DNA of 64,000 bases from Mycobacterium sp. Root135 (lineage in GTDB: Bacteria; Actinomycetota; Actinomycetes; Mycobacteriales; Mycobacteriaceae). The notes beneath the pieces are model-generated. The model saw nothing but the letters and a program-made list of their open reading frames with translations. It searched no databases and was not told where the DNA came from. Of the stretch, positions 41,892-50,449 are shown piece by piece. The stretch covers positions 62,001-126,000 of the forward strand of contig NZ_LMEZ01000009.1 in assembly GCF_001426545.1 (NCBI RefSeq). Direction: 5' to 3'. Made by a program: the position numbers and the translations under genes. The stretch's first letter is position 1. Each line of letters starts with the position of its first letter.

Positions 41892-42700
41892 CCGACTACC
41901 TCGCCGAGTCACGCATCCGCGACGGTCTCAGCCGCGTCTCCTACTTCCGCAACATCGCAGGCCCGGGCACGGGTATCTGCCGGGTCTGCCGACAGCCGTC
42001 GCCCACCGACACGTGCGGGGACTGCCAGTACATCCACCAAGCCCTCGACGGCATGACCTGCGACCACACGTTCTTCCTGTCGTACATCGACGGGCACAAC
42101 CCGCAGGAGTACACGCAGAGTGCGAAGACCATGCGCCAGTACAAGGCGCATCAGGCGCCCAAGCGTCTCGTCAACGACGTGCACCTGCTCACCAACAACA
42201 TGACGTGGATTCACGACGAGTGCATCCGCGAGGCCGAAGGCGGCGCCGAGTGGGACGTGTTGACCTTCGTCCCGTCGCGGACCAAACGCACAGAAATTCA
42301 CCCGGTCAGCAGCATCGCGCTCAATGTCGCGCGCATCGTCGGAGACGATGCGGAGCGGGGCGGATCAGGGCGGATCAAGCGCTGGCAGATGGCTGTCGGC
42401 CCAGCTGACGACCCCCGTAACCCTAATGCTGACCGCTTCGCCGCGTCCGTCGCGTCGTTCGGCGGCGCCCGGGTCCTGTTGGTTGACGACACCTGGACCG
42501 GAGGCACCTCGATCCAGTCGGCGGCAGCTGCTCTCAAGGATGCCGGCGCTGTCAGTGTCACCGGGCTCTGCGTCGCGCGGTGGTTGAGCTGGAACTGGTC
42601 ATCGCACGTCCCGCTGCTCGAAAAGGTGACCGCGCAGCCGTACGACCCGTTCAGGTGCATCGCGTTCGACCGAACCTGCGGGCCGCCGGAGCCGTGGTAG
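41888..42700 (+). CDS. ComFC-like zinc-binding phosphoribosyltransferase
   Basis: This 270-residue protein has an N-terminal four-cysteine zinc site (Cys31, 34, 43, 46; CRVC...CGDC) and a C-terminal type I phosphoribosyltransferase domain. The PRPP loop is ARVLLVDDTWTGGTSIQSA (Asp200-Asp201). This is the ComF layout, with about 100 extra residues in the middle. ComFC proteins act with DprA in handling incoming single-stranded DNA. Its GTG start overlaps the DprA-like stop, so the two are made together. The natural phosphoribosyl substrate is unknown. It ends 18 nt from the stop of the converging helicase gene. Confidence 0.82.
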   Translation: MTDYLAESRIRDGLSRVSYFRNIAGPGTGICRVCRQPSPTDTCGDCQYIHQALDGMTCDHTFFLSYIDGHNPQEYTQSAKTMRQYKAHQAPKRLVNDVHLLTNNMTWIHDECIREAEGGAEWDVLTFVPSRTKRTEIHPVSSIALNVARIVGDDAERGGSGRIKRWQMAVGPADDPRNPNADRFAASVASFGGARVLLVDDTWTGGTSIQSAAAALKDAGAVSVTGLCVARWLSWNWSSHVPLLEKVTAQPYDPFRCIAFDRTCGPPEPW

Positions 42701-42718
42701 CCGCCACCGTTTCTCCGG

Positions 42719-45700
42719 TTAAGCCCGGGGGCCGGATCTCGGCTTCCACTTCCAGCCTGGCAGACCGACCAACCGCTTCCCGCGATCTTCACTCAGCTGT
42801 CCCCTGGCGTAGCTTTGCCGCTGGGTCGTGACCCACGAACCGAGCCTGAATCCAATGTCGGTCGCGTAACTCTGGGGCGGGCAGGCGTGCCCACTCTCCT
42901 CGACGTACCGCTGGAGCTGCAGGTAGCCCTCTTCCCACCAGGCTTCGCGGACCGACACAGCCCAGCCAGGCAACGCGGCGAGCCGCTGCCTTCGATCGTC
43001 GCTTAGCTTGCTCCAGCTGGACCGCTGAACACCCACCCATTGGCCCAGTTTGAATCCGCGGAAGTTGTACTCGGCCGGTACCAAGGCGGTGCCGCTCTCC
43101 CCGGCATAAGCGGTGAGGTGCTCGAAGCCCTCCTCCCACAGGGTCGCTTTGGTATTGAGTGTCCAGCCGGGGAGCTGCCCCAAGCGTCGCCGGCGGTCGT
43201 CGTCGAGCGTGGCCCAGTTCTGCCGCTGTGTGTTGACCCAGATCCCGAGCTTGAAGCCGTTGATCACGCAGCGACTCGGCGGCTGCGCTGAGCCGTGTTC
43301 CTCCGCGTACTCCGAAAGGTGGCGGAACCCGTCCTCCCAGAATGCCGTTCGGCTGTCCAATGTCCATCCCGGAAGTTGCTCCAGTCGTCGCCGGCGTTCG
43401 TCACCCATTGACGCCCAGGTGGACTTCTGATTCGCCACCCACACCCCGAGGTTGGTGCCATCTGAAGAGACATACTGCTGAGGGACGCGGGCGTCGCCAT
43501 GTTCGGCCACGTACTCCTCAAGTCGGCGGAACCAGTCTTCCCACCAGTTTCCTCGCGCATCCAGTGTCCAGCCCGGAAGCTGTGCCAGCCGCTGTTTCCG
43601 GTCTTCGGTGAGCTTGTCCCAGATGCGCCGCTGGACGCTGACCCACTTTCCCAATCGGTACCCGTCTTCGGCGACGTAGGACTGCAAAACTTGTGCGCTC
43701 CCAGTCGTTTTCACGTACCCGACGAGGTGCTCGTAGCCCGAGTACCACTTGTCGTCGAGCATGTTGAGCGTCCAACCTGGCAGGGCTTGAAGGCGTTGCC
43801 GTCGCTCTTCGGTGAGCTGGTCCCAGGTGCGTCGTTGGCGACGGATCCACGACTCCGCGTCAATGCCGTCGACCAGCAGTCCGCGGGGAGGGTTCGCGTG
43901 GCCGTTCTCCGCCGCGTAGCGAGCGAGCGCGGTGAGCGACGTGTCCCACAGCGCTGAGCGGGCGTCGAGGGTCCAGCCGGGAATGCTTTGTAGCCGGTTT
44001 TGGCGGTCAGCGGGCAGGGTCGTCCACTTCGTGCGCTGTTTCCCGACCCATTTTCCGAGCCGGTACCCGTCTTCGTAGACGTGGTCGTCGCGAACACTCG
44101 CGGTGCCGTGCGCGGCGACGTACTCCCGGAGGTGCCGTATTCCCTCTTCCCATTGGTCCGCTTTCGGATCCCAGCTCCATCCGGGCAGAGCGTGTAGGAG
44201 CTCCTGCCGTGTTTCGCTCAGTCGGCCCTTGGAGCGCTGGAGCCGCTGCGTCGTGACCCACGTGCCGAGCTGATCACCGTCATCAGTGATATGTGCCTGA
44301 AGCACCAGTGCAGTCCCGTGCTCGTCCACGTAGCGCTGCAGAAGCCCGAACCAGAACTCCCACGGCGGACTGGTTTTCTCCACCAGGCGAGTGTCGAAGG
44401 CGCGGGCGAACTCCGCCCCGACGTGGACTGGCACGTCGAGGTGGATCTTGTCCGGCAGCCGCGGCGCTGCTCCACCGTGTCGCCCCATCTCGCGGCGCAG
44501 CGTGTCGATCTGCTGCGCCAGGTCATCGTCGTGTGCCCGCAGCGCCTTGATCACGTCCCATACGGGCTCGAACACGGAATCTGCCAGCGCCTGTTCAGGA
44601 TCCGCGTCGGTGTCTACAAATACTGGGATGACGATGGTGCCGACCGCCTTGTCATCGGCTTTCCGGATCGCTCTACCGACGGCCTGCACGATGTCGACCT
44701 CCGAGCGCCGCGGGTCGATGAACGCGACGCCGTCGAGCGCGGGCACGTCTACCCCCTCAGCGAGGCACCGCGCGTTGGCGAGCAACCCTCGTTCGCCGTC
44801 GTCGAGACGGCGCAGGTGTTGCAGAAGGAGGTGGCGTTCGCCGGCCGTCATTGCACCGGACGCGTACCGGGACCACAGGCCGCCGATGGGCCGTTGATCG
44901 GCAGGCATCCAGCCGATCACCGCCGGCATCTCCGCCGAGAACTCCTGCGCGCGGGCCACGTGGGAGTGGAAGCTGATGACACGCCGCAGGTGGTACTTCC
45001 GCATCGCCTTCGCCAGACCGATCTGCCCCGCGAGAGATCGGGCGTCGGTGGTCGCTGTTCCGTCGCGAGTGACTAGGGTGCCCTTGTCCGCGTAGGCGCG
45101 ATACGTGGCGTCGTCGATGCCGACGACCACCACCTGGTAGTCGGTGAGCAGGTCGCGGCGGATGGCTTCGCTGAACCCGAGGCGGTGGAACACCTTGCCG
45201 AACTTGGTTTCGTCGTCCATCGACGCGACTTCGAGGTCCTCGTCGACCGCGGCTTTGATGACCCGACCGGTGAAGTACCGCGGTGTGGCGGTCATGAACA
45301 ACCGCCGGTTCGCCTTGATCCGGCCGCCGTCGAGTATGGCCGCGAAGTTTGAGGACTGCGGCCCTGCGCAGCGGTGCGCCTCGTCGGCGACGGCAAGGTC
45401 GAATTCCGGCACCTGGCCCGACTCGAACGCGTCGGCGATCCGCTGTGACGACTGATACGTGCAGAACACCACGCGGGGACCGGACGGCTTGCGGAGGAAG
45501 GCGGCGATCTCACCAGGGTCAGTGGTGACGGGCAGGCCAAGCTCGCTGACGTGCTCCACCGGGATGTCCTCGGTCCTCGACACCGTCTCGTCGGAGCACA
45601 CCGGTAGCGCTTCGACCCCCTGTCGGCCCTGTGTCTGCCACACCCTCATCGTCTGCTTGAGCAGCGACAACGACGGGACTAGGACCAGGGTGCGTTGCGC

Positions 45701-46312
45701 GTGGAGTTCCTCGGCGATGAACTGCGCAGTGAGTGTCTTGCCGGTGCCGCACGCCATGATCATCTGACCGCGGTCGGCAGACCCGAAGCCGGTGACCACG
45801 GCGTTGATCGCTTCGCGCTGATAGCCGCGGGGCTTAGCGGGTTTCGAGGGCGGTGAGGGCCGAAGCTGCCCCGGGTTGGCTGGCCAGGCCACATCGGCGG
45901 TGAGTAGGTCGCTGAGTCCGACGAGCCCGACCGGCTTTTCCTGCGCGTCGATCGTGCGGCGGCCGTTGGGACTGAGCCTGTCAGTGGTCGCGATCAGCAG
46001 CCGGTAGGAGAACACGGCGCGGGCGGACTCCGACAGGAACGTGTCCGCGTCGGCCTTGGTGACGGCGTAGTGCGGGTCGTAGGCCTTCGCCTGGATCGCC
46101 CATAGCCGCCCCGCCTGGTCCTCGGCGACCAGGTCTATGCCGGCGTCTGCGCTCCACCGGCCGGGCCAGTCGTCCCATAGCCAGACCCGCCGCAACGTGG
46201 CCTTGTACGTCGGGTCGTTGCTCAGAAACCACTTGCAGACATGCTCGAACTGCTTCCCTCGAACTCTCGGGTCGAGATCAAGGCGAGCGAACAGACCAAG
46301 AAAATCCCCCAT
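42719..46312 (-). CDS. Restriction-type nuclease plus SF2 helicase with eight Helicase-Associated repeats
   Basis: This 1197-residue multidomain protein begins with a PD-(D/E)xK Mrr-like domain (Asp60 in AGIDLVAED, Gln74-x-Lys76 in AIQAKAY). An SF2 helicase core follows, with Walker A CGTGKT (Lys192), VADEAHR (Asp310), TATPRY, and the motif VI region IVQAVGRAIRKA. From about residue 655 there are eight tandem Helicase-Associated domains of about 68 residues, each ending LPGWxxxxxxxxW. The HA family is thought to bind nucleic acid. The layout resembles type I/ISP-like restriction motor proteins without a methylase. It is divergent from the HEPN-like gene (61 bp) and convergent with the ComFC-like gene. 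Confidence 0.85.
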   Translation of the reverse strand: MGDFLGLFARLDLDPRVRGKQFEHVCKWFLSNDPTYKATLRRVWLWDDWPGRWSADAGIDLVAEDQAGRLWAIQAKAYDPHYAVTKADADTFLSESARAVFSYRLLIATTDRLSPNGRRTIDAQEKPVGLVGLSDLLTADVAWPANPGQLRPSPPSKPAKPRGYQREAINAVVTGFGSADRGQMIMACGTGKTLTAQFIAEELHAQRTLVLVPSLSLLKQTMRVWQTQGRQGVEALPVCSDETVSRTEDIPVEHVSELGLPVTTDPGEIAAFLRKPSGPRVVFCTYQSSQRIADAFESGQVPEFDLAVADEAHRCAGPQSSNFAAILDGGRIKANRRLFMTATPRYFTGRVIKAAVDEDLEVASMDDETKFGKVFHRLGFSEAIRRDLLTDYQVVVVGIDDATYRAYADKGTLVTRDGTATTDARSLAGQIGLAKAMRKYHLRRVISFHSHVARAQEFSAEMPAVIGWMPADQRPIGGLWSRYASGAMTAGERHLLLQHLRRLDDGERGLLANARCLAEGVDVPALDGVAFIDPRRSEVDIVQAVGRAIRKADDKAVGTIVIPVFVDTDADPEQALADSVFEPVWDVIKALRAHDDDLAQQIDTLRREMGRHGGAAPRLPDKIHLDVPVHVGAEFARAFDTRLVEKTSPPWEFWFGLLQRYVDEHGTALVLQAHITDDGDQLGTWVTTQRLQRSKGRLSETRQELLHALPGWSWDPKADQWEEGIRHLREYVAAHGTASVRDDHVYEDGYRLGKWVGKQRTKWTTLPADRQNRLQSIPGWTLDARSALWDTSLTALARYAAENGHANPPRGLLVDGIDAESWIRRQRRTWDQLTEERRQRLQALPGWTLNMLDDKWYSGYEHLVGYVKTTGSAQVLQSYVAEDGYRLGKWVSVQRRIWDKLTEDRKQRLAQLPGWTLDARGNWWEDWFRRLEEYVAEHGDARVPQQYVSSDGTNLGVWVANQKSTWASMGDERRRRLEQLPGWTLDSRTAFWEDGFRHLSEYAEEHGSAQPPSRCVINGFKLGIWVNTQRQNWATLDDDRRRRLGQLPGWTLNTKATLWEEGFEHLTAYAGESGTALVPAEYNFRGFKLGQWVGVQRSSWSKLSDDRRQRLAALPGWAVSVREAWWEEGYLQLQRYVEESGHACPPQSYATDIGFRLGSWVTTQRQSYARGQLSEDRGKRLVGLPGWKWKPRSGPRA

Positions 46313-46373
46313 GACGTGGAGGGTAAGTCAGACAGCCGACAACGATCCAAGCCTTGCTCGGTCTGCGCAGCCA

Positions 46374-47720
46374 ATGGACGACAACGCCACGCAAGTCATA
46401 ATCGACACGATGACGGTCGGGTCGTACGCGGAGGTCGAGCTCCAAGACGCGAGTGACACGTGGCGCACCGGCGCAGTGTTCCTGTTGCGGAAGGTTGCGA
46501 GGGCGTCAGGCTCAGTTTCACTGAATGGTTGGGTCACGACGGTGGTTCGGGGTCAGAAGGCAGTCATCTCCTGCGGGCCATCGGCAGCGGGAGAGTTCGA
46601 CGGTGCTTACACCGAAGCGCTGAACGCCGCCAACCAGGGCCTGGATTACCTATCGGTCACCGGACAGGCAGACTGCGCGATTCGCGATGCACCCGACGAC
46701 TGCATTGTCTGGTGGCTAGACGCCGCTCTCGGCGGGGTGGTTATGCGGTGTCGGGCAGTCCAATCGTTGGGGGTGGTATTTAGTGCGACAGCAGAGGTGA
46801 GAGACGCGAACGGCAACCTCAGGCCCTCGCCACCGCCACCGACTCCATTGGCCGACGACGCCTTCAGGTTCGTCCGGATGTCGCGAAGCTCGGACGACCT
46901 GTTCGACGCCTATCGCAACCTGTTCCTGGCCTTCGAATCACTGCTAAGCGACATTCGCCCTAGGAAGCGCGTTCCGATACCGCAACCGAGGCTTCGATGG
47001 TGCCTGATCAGAAAACCAGACACCGCCGTCAACATGAAGTGGGAGACCGAGCACGACTGGTTCATGGCGTCGCTTGATCAGGCAGACGTTCTTGTGTCAC
47101 TCGACGGCCTCACACCGCCGGGGGTGACGAATCACAAGAAGTGGATCTACCGATGGATGTACGGGGCCGAGCGGTCGGCACTCATGCATGCGAAGCGAGG
47201 CCAGAACTACTTACTTCCCCACGGTGCAACCGATAGGGCCGCCTTGATCGAATCGCTCGGTCGGCTCTCGGATTACGTCTCGCACCTGATCGAGAAGCAC
47301 CTACACGTTCGACGTATGTCGAGTTACCTATCGAGCTATGCAGTCGAACAGATGGCCAAGGCCGTTCTTCCGCAGTTTCCATTAGTGGTCTCAGACGACG
47401 ACGGTCCGGTAAATCCGGAGGCCGAGAATCTGATCAGCCCGCATGCCACAGTGGTTCGGCTGCACTCGGCAACCCCCAGGGTCGATGCTGAGGACCCGCA
47501 GCTGTGGAGGATCGTTGCCCACGGCGATGCAGCCGACCTCGCCGCGCTGCCCACGATCCGGCGATTCGGGCAGATGCGACCGGACGGCACCGGAACGTGC
47601 GAAGTGCTTTCCGAGCTTGTCGGACCGCTCGTCCTAGGCGGCACAGTGGTTCGGCTGGAAATCGAGCGTGGACTGCGCCACGTCAACCCAACAGGCCCGC
47701 CGCGGCAGTTCTCGTCCTGA
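46374..47720 (+). CDS. HEPN-like (MauJ-type) protein, candidate effector
   Basis: The start is placed at ATG 46374; the frame is open into the helicase gene but that part is antisense. The 448-residue protein has an N-terminal beta-rich half. A helical region follows, with FVRMSRSSDDLFDAYRNLFLAFESLLSDI, reminiscent of proteins annotated MauJ-like. Downstream comes YGAERSALMHAKRG, where Arg267 and His272 form an RX4H motif typical of HEPN RNases. HEPN proteins are common toxins in abortive-infection systems. The assignment is from motif and context only. It is divergent from the nuclease-helicase across 61 bp, which suggests common control. Confidence 0.55.
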   Translation: MDDNATQVIIDTMTVGSYAEVELQDASDTWRTGAVFLLRKVARASGSVSLNGWVTTVVRGQKAVISCGPSAAGEFDGAYTEALNAANQGLDYLSVTGQADCAIRDAPDDCIVWWLDAALGGVVMRCRAVQSLGVVFSATAEVRDANGNLRPSPPPPTPLADDAFRFVRMSRSSDDLFDAYRNLFLAFESLLSDIRPRKRVPIPQPRLRWCLIRKPDTAVNMKWETEHDWFMASLDQADVLVSLDGLTPPGVTNHKKWIYRWMYGAERSALMHAKRGQNYLLPHGATDRAALIESLGRLSDYVSHLIEKHLHVRRMSSYLSSYAVEQMAKAVLPQFPLVVSDDDGPVNPEAENLISPHATVVRLHSATPRVDAEDPQLWRIVAHGDAADLAALPTIRRFGQMRPDGTGTCEVLSELVGPLVLGGTVVRLEIERGLRHVNPTGPPRQFSS

Positions 47721-47737
47721 AACGCCTTAACAGTTGC

Positions 47738-49186
47738 TCACACCACATGTAGCCGTCGCAGCGCAGCCCGGAAGGCCAGATTCGGGTAAGCGCCCGCTAG
47801 GACTGTAGTGACGTCGCTGAGTGCCTCGTCAATGCTCACACCTTGAAGGCGTGCGCCGTAAAGAGCGGCGACCGTTGGGGTCCGGCTGAATGCCGCGACA
47901 CAGTGCAGCAGCACAGTCCGTCCCTCCTGCCGCAGTCGCGCAACGGTGGTCGCCGCATCGAACAGGACGAAGTCGAGATTCGGGTTTTCGTCAGGCTTCT
48001 CACCGTCGATCAGTCGGACCTGAACGTGAGGTATGCCGTGGGGCACGTCGTCGTCGCCAACTCGGCAGAGCGACACGACGGCGTTAATGTTTCGGGGCAG
48101 GTCACGCAAGATGCCGACACCGCCAAGCCATAGGCCATCGTCGTAGGGATGGCGTACAAGCACATCGGTCGCATGGCCCGGGTAGTTGGGATCGAACTCG
48201 TCGCCTTCACCCTGGATCACGACGGCTCTGGCAAGTGCAATCACGCCACGTGAGTCGAGACCAGGCCAACCGTGCAGTACCCGTCGCCATTCGGCAGGAA
48301 TTGCGCTGGCCCCATAGGCAGCACCGAGCAGGCCGCCAGCGATGGCCGCCACAGTGTCGGTGTCATTGCCAGCACGGACAGCTGCATCGAGTGCCAGGCG
48401 AAGGTGATCAGCACGGAACGTCCCAGATGCCGGGTCTTCGACGGGAACCGGGGTGGTGGAGATGGCCGACCACGCAGCCTGCAGGGCCGACACCACCCAG
48501 CCGTTGTTGGGGAAGTCCGAGGGATGGGACTTCTCGGCAAGGTCCAGGCGGTCGATCCACGTCTGGCGGCGTTCCTCGGGGATGTGATGCAGGCCGAACC
48601 GAACGTCCAACTCCCCGGTGAGGACTGCACGGCGGATCGCGCAGCACCACAACACGCAGGCATCACCGGCTTCGGGGTCGAAGTGCGTCAATTCGCTGAT
48701 GGCACGGGCCGCCTCGACCAACCCAAACTCGTCGTCGAGGTAGGCCAAGGCCACAGGTGCGGTACGCATCAACGAGCCGTTGCCCGCAGTGTGCCCGGTT
48801 CGGTCATGCAACGCCTTGGACGCATTGCGTGCGGTGACCACTCCGATACCCATCCAGCCAGCAGTACGCAGGACGCTGCTGGTCTGGACCCCAATGTCCT
48901 TGGCGTTCTTCATCCAGCCGTGCCAACCCTGTAGGAGGGCGTTCTGACTCTCCTCGTCCAGGAGGTCTCCGGTGTTAGCTGCTACCTCGGCGATAGCGAT
49001 GGCCATCGAGGTGTCATCGGTCCACTCGCCGGGCTCCCAGTCGAAGACTCCGCCACCGACCATGGCAACGCTCTCCTCCGGCCCACGGGCGGGCTGGAAC
49101 TCATACGGTGCGCCCAGCGCATCTCCAGCTGCAGTGCCCAGCAACACACCCTCGGCCCGGTCCAGTTGTGCGTTCGTGTACTCCAT
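47738..49186 (-). CDS. ADP-ribosylglycohydrolase fused to a dual-specificity phosphatase domain
   Basis: The start is ATG 49186 (MEYTNAQLDRAEGVLLG) after GAGGGG; upstream codons in frame are not similar. The 482-residue protein begins with a DraG-type hydrolase domain (about 1-330): LGTAAGDALGAPYEF, GEWTDDTSMAIA (Asp-Asp metal ligands) and AAVRAGNDTDTVAAIAGG. The C-terminal domain (about 335-480) has the cysteine phosphatase loop LLHCVAAFSRTP, CX5R with Cys429 and Arg435. It would remove ADP-ribose and phosphate groups. In a conflict setting it could reverse toxin-made modifications. It is divergent from an XRE gene with operator-like repeats. Confidence 0.85.
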   Translation of the reverse strand: MEYTNAQLDRAEGVLLGTAAGDALGAPYEFQPARGPEESVAMVGGGVFDWEPGEWTDDTSMAIAIAEVAANTGDLLDEESQNALLQGWHGWMKNAKDIGVQTSSVLRTAGWMGIGVVTARNASKALHDRTGHTAGNGSLMRTAPVALAYLDDEFGLVEAARAISELTHFDPEAGDACVLWCCAIRRAVLTGELDVRFGLHHIPEERRQTWIDRLDLAEKSHPSDFPNNGWVVSALQAAWSAISTTPVPVEDPASGTFRADHLRLALDAAVRAGNDTDTVAAIAGGLLGAAYGASAIPAEWRRVLHGWPGLDSRGVIALARAVVIQGEGDEFDPNYPGHATDVLVRHPYDDGLWLGGVGILRDLPRNINAVVSLCRVGDDDVPHGIPHVQVRLIDGEKPDENPNLDFVLFDAATTVARLRQEGRTVLLHCVAAFSRTPTVAALYGARLQGVSIDEALSDVTTVLAGAYPNLAFRAALRRLHVV

Positions 49187-49208
49187 GACGGCCACCCCTC
49201 TGTTAGTC

Positions 49209-49301
49209 AGAACGCGGTAAACAGTGCGTTCTCGCTGTTTGTTAGAACAAAGACTCGAGGAGTAGTATTCCTTTGAAGCAGTATTCGTTTGGAGTACTAT
49301 T
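49209..49301. promoter_or_regulatory. Divergent promoter with operator-like repeats
   Basis: An inverted repeat AGAACGC-N10-GCGTTCT (49209-49232) lies on the phosphatase side. Two AGTATTC repeats (49264 and 49280, 16 bp apart) and AGTACTAT (49293) lie on the XRE side. This 120-bp gap is markedly AT-rich. The XRE protein encoded at 49307 is the obvious candidate binder. Confidence 0.55.
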
Positions 49302-49306
49302 AGTGG

Positions 49307-49546
49307 ATGGTCGATCTTGTCGCGATACGTAAAGCAGCTCGTATGACGCAGGTCGAGGTGGCTGCCAATCTCGGAGTCGGCCAGGCGCAGGTCAGCAAGG
49401 TCGAACGTCAGGCGCGTGCCGGTGACATGTTCATGAGCACTCTGGCGTCGTACCTCGCCGCACTGGGCGCAAGTGCCGAGATCGCCGTCCTGGTGAATGG
49501 GCAAACGATGAGGTTCGATCTCACCCCGGGAAGGGGGAAGCGATGA
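49307..49546 (+). CDS. Small XRE-family regulator
   Basis: This 79-residue Cro/C1 HTH protein reads MVDLVAIRKAARMTQVEVAANLGVGQAQVSKVERQ, followed by a short C-terminal beta segment (ASAEIAVLVNGQTMRFDL), as in antitoxin-like HigA/XRE proteins. It overlaps the next gene (ATGA) and is divergent from the ADP-ribosylglycohydrolase. It probably represses that divergent promoter and its own operon. The product lacks an extra sensor domain. Confidence 0.88.
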   Translation: MVDLVAIRKAARMTQVEVAANLGVGQAQVSKVERQARAGDMFMSTLASYLAALGASAEIAVLVNGQTMRFDLTPGRGKR

Positions 49547-50391
49547 CCGCGCAGACCGAGATCGCCCAGAAGGGCCACCTTCGTGCGGTCCGGTTCTTCT
49601 GGTGCTTCCTCATCGGTGCGACCACGGTCAGCCTCGTCGGCAACGTCGCGCATGCGGTACTGCCCTTCGTACCTCACGTCATGATCCAGATCGGTGCCGC
49701 AGCAGTTCCTCCTATTGCCCTGCTCGCCGCCGTGCATGGCATTGCCTTGGCCGTTCGCGCAGGGGCATCCGGCCCGGTGTACCGCTGGGCTGTCGTTGCC
49801 GTGGGGGCCATTGGAGTCGGGGCCTTCTCGGTGAGCTTCCTGGCGCTGCGCGACTTGATGCATGCCATCGGGTATAGCTCTGCGATCGCATGGGTCTTCC
49901 CCGCGATCATCGACACGACGGTGGCGGTGAGCACAATGATGCTGGTTGCGCTCGGCGACAAGCCAGCTGGTCGCTCACGCGCCGTGGGCGCGGCTACTGC
50001 ACGCATTACAGGAACGCAGGGCCAGGGAGGCGCGCCGATTCACAGCGCAGAGACCCAGTTCGACAGGCCTATTTCCAGTGCCGGGCGAATGCTGGGCGCA
50101 ACCACCGGGAAGCAAACTCCCGCAACGCCGCGATCCGACTCGGCGCAGACAGTGCACGATCCAGTGCAATCTGGAGCAGCAACTGACGACGCAAACCTTG
50201 CCTCAGACTTGCGTGCATCGAGGGTCACGACGCAACCAGTCGAGACAGTGATCGCGGTACTGGCTGCACGCCGTGACGGTGCGACGATCAATGCCGCTGC
50301 CAAAGCGTCCGGGGTCAACTACAGGACTGCGCAACGGATCGTGGAGGCCGCAGCGGCCCGTCAACAGCACCATCTCGCCGCCGCAGGCTGA
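49543..50391 (+). CDS. DUF2637 membrane protein with C-terminal HTH
   Basis: This 282-residue protein has four predicted transmembrane helices in residues 18-140 (FFWCFLIGATTVSLVGNVAHAV, IQIGAAAVPPIALLAAVHGIAL, WAVVAVGAIGVGAFSVSFLALR, IAWVFPAIIDTTVAVSTMML). That is the DUF2637 pattern common in actinobacterial conjugative and integrative elements (SpdA/SpdB-associated). The C-terminus has a short HTH-like segment (GATINAAAKASGVNYRTAQRIVEAAA). It is coupled to the XRE gene. In AICEs such proteins help plasmid spreading, but no translocase is present here. Confidence 0.82.
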   Translation: MTAQTEIAQKGHLRAVRFFWCFLIGATTVSLVGNVAHAVLPFVPHVMIQIGAAAVPPIALLAAVHGIALAVRAGASGPVYRWAVVAVGAIGVGAFSVSFLALRDLMHAIGYSSAIAWVFPAIIDTTVAVSTMMLVALGDKPAGRSRAVGAATARITGTQGQGGAPIHSAETQFDRPISSAGRMLGATTGKQTPATPRSDSAQTVHDPVQSGAATDDANLASDLRASRVTTQPVETVIAVLAARRDGATINAAAKASGVNYRTAQRIVEAAAARQQHHLAAAG

Positions 50392-50449
50392 TGCCAACCT
50401 CATCTCGGCAATGCAAGGAGTGGGAACCGGAGCTCGACCTGAAGCGGTC

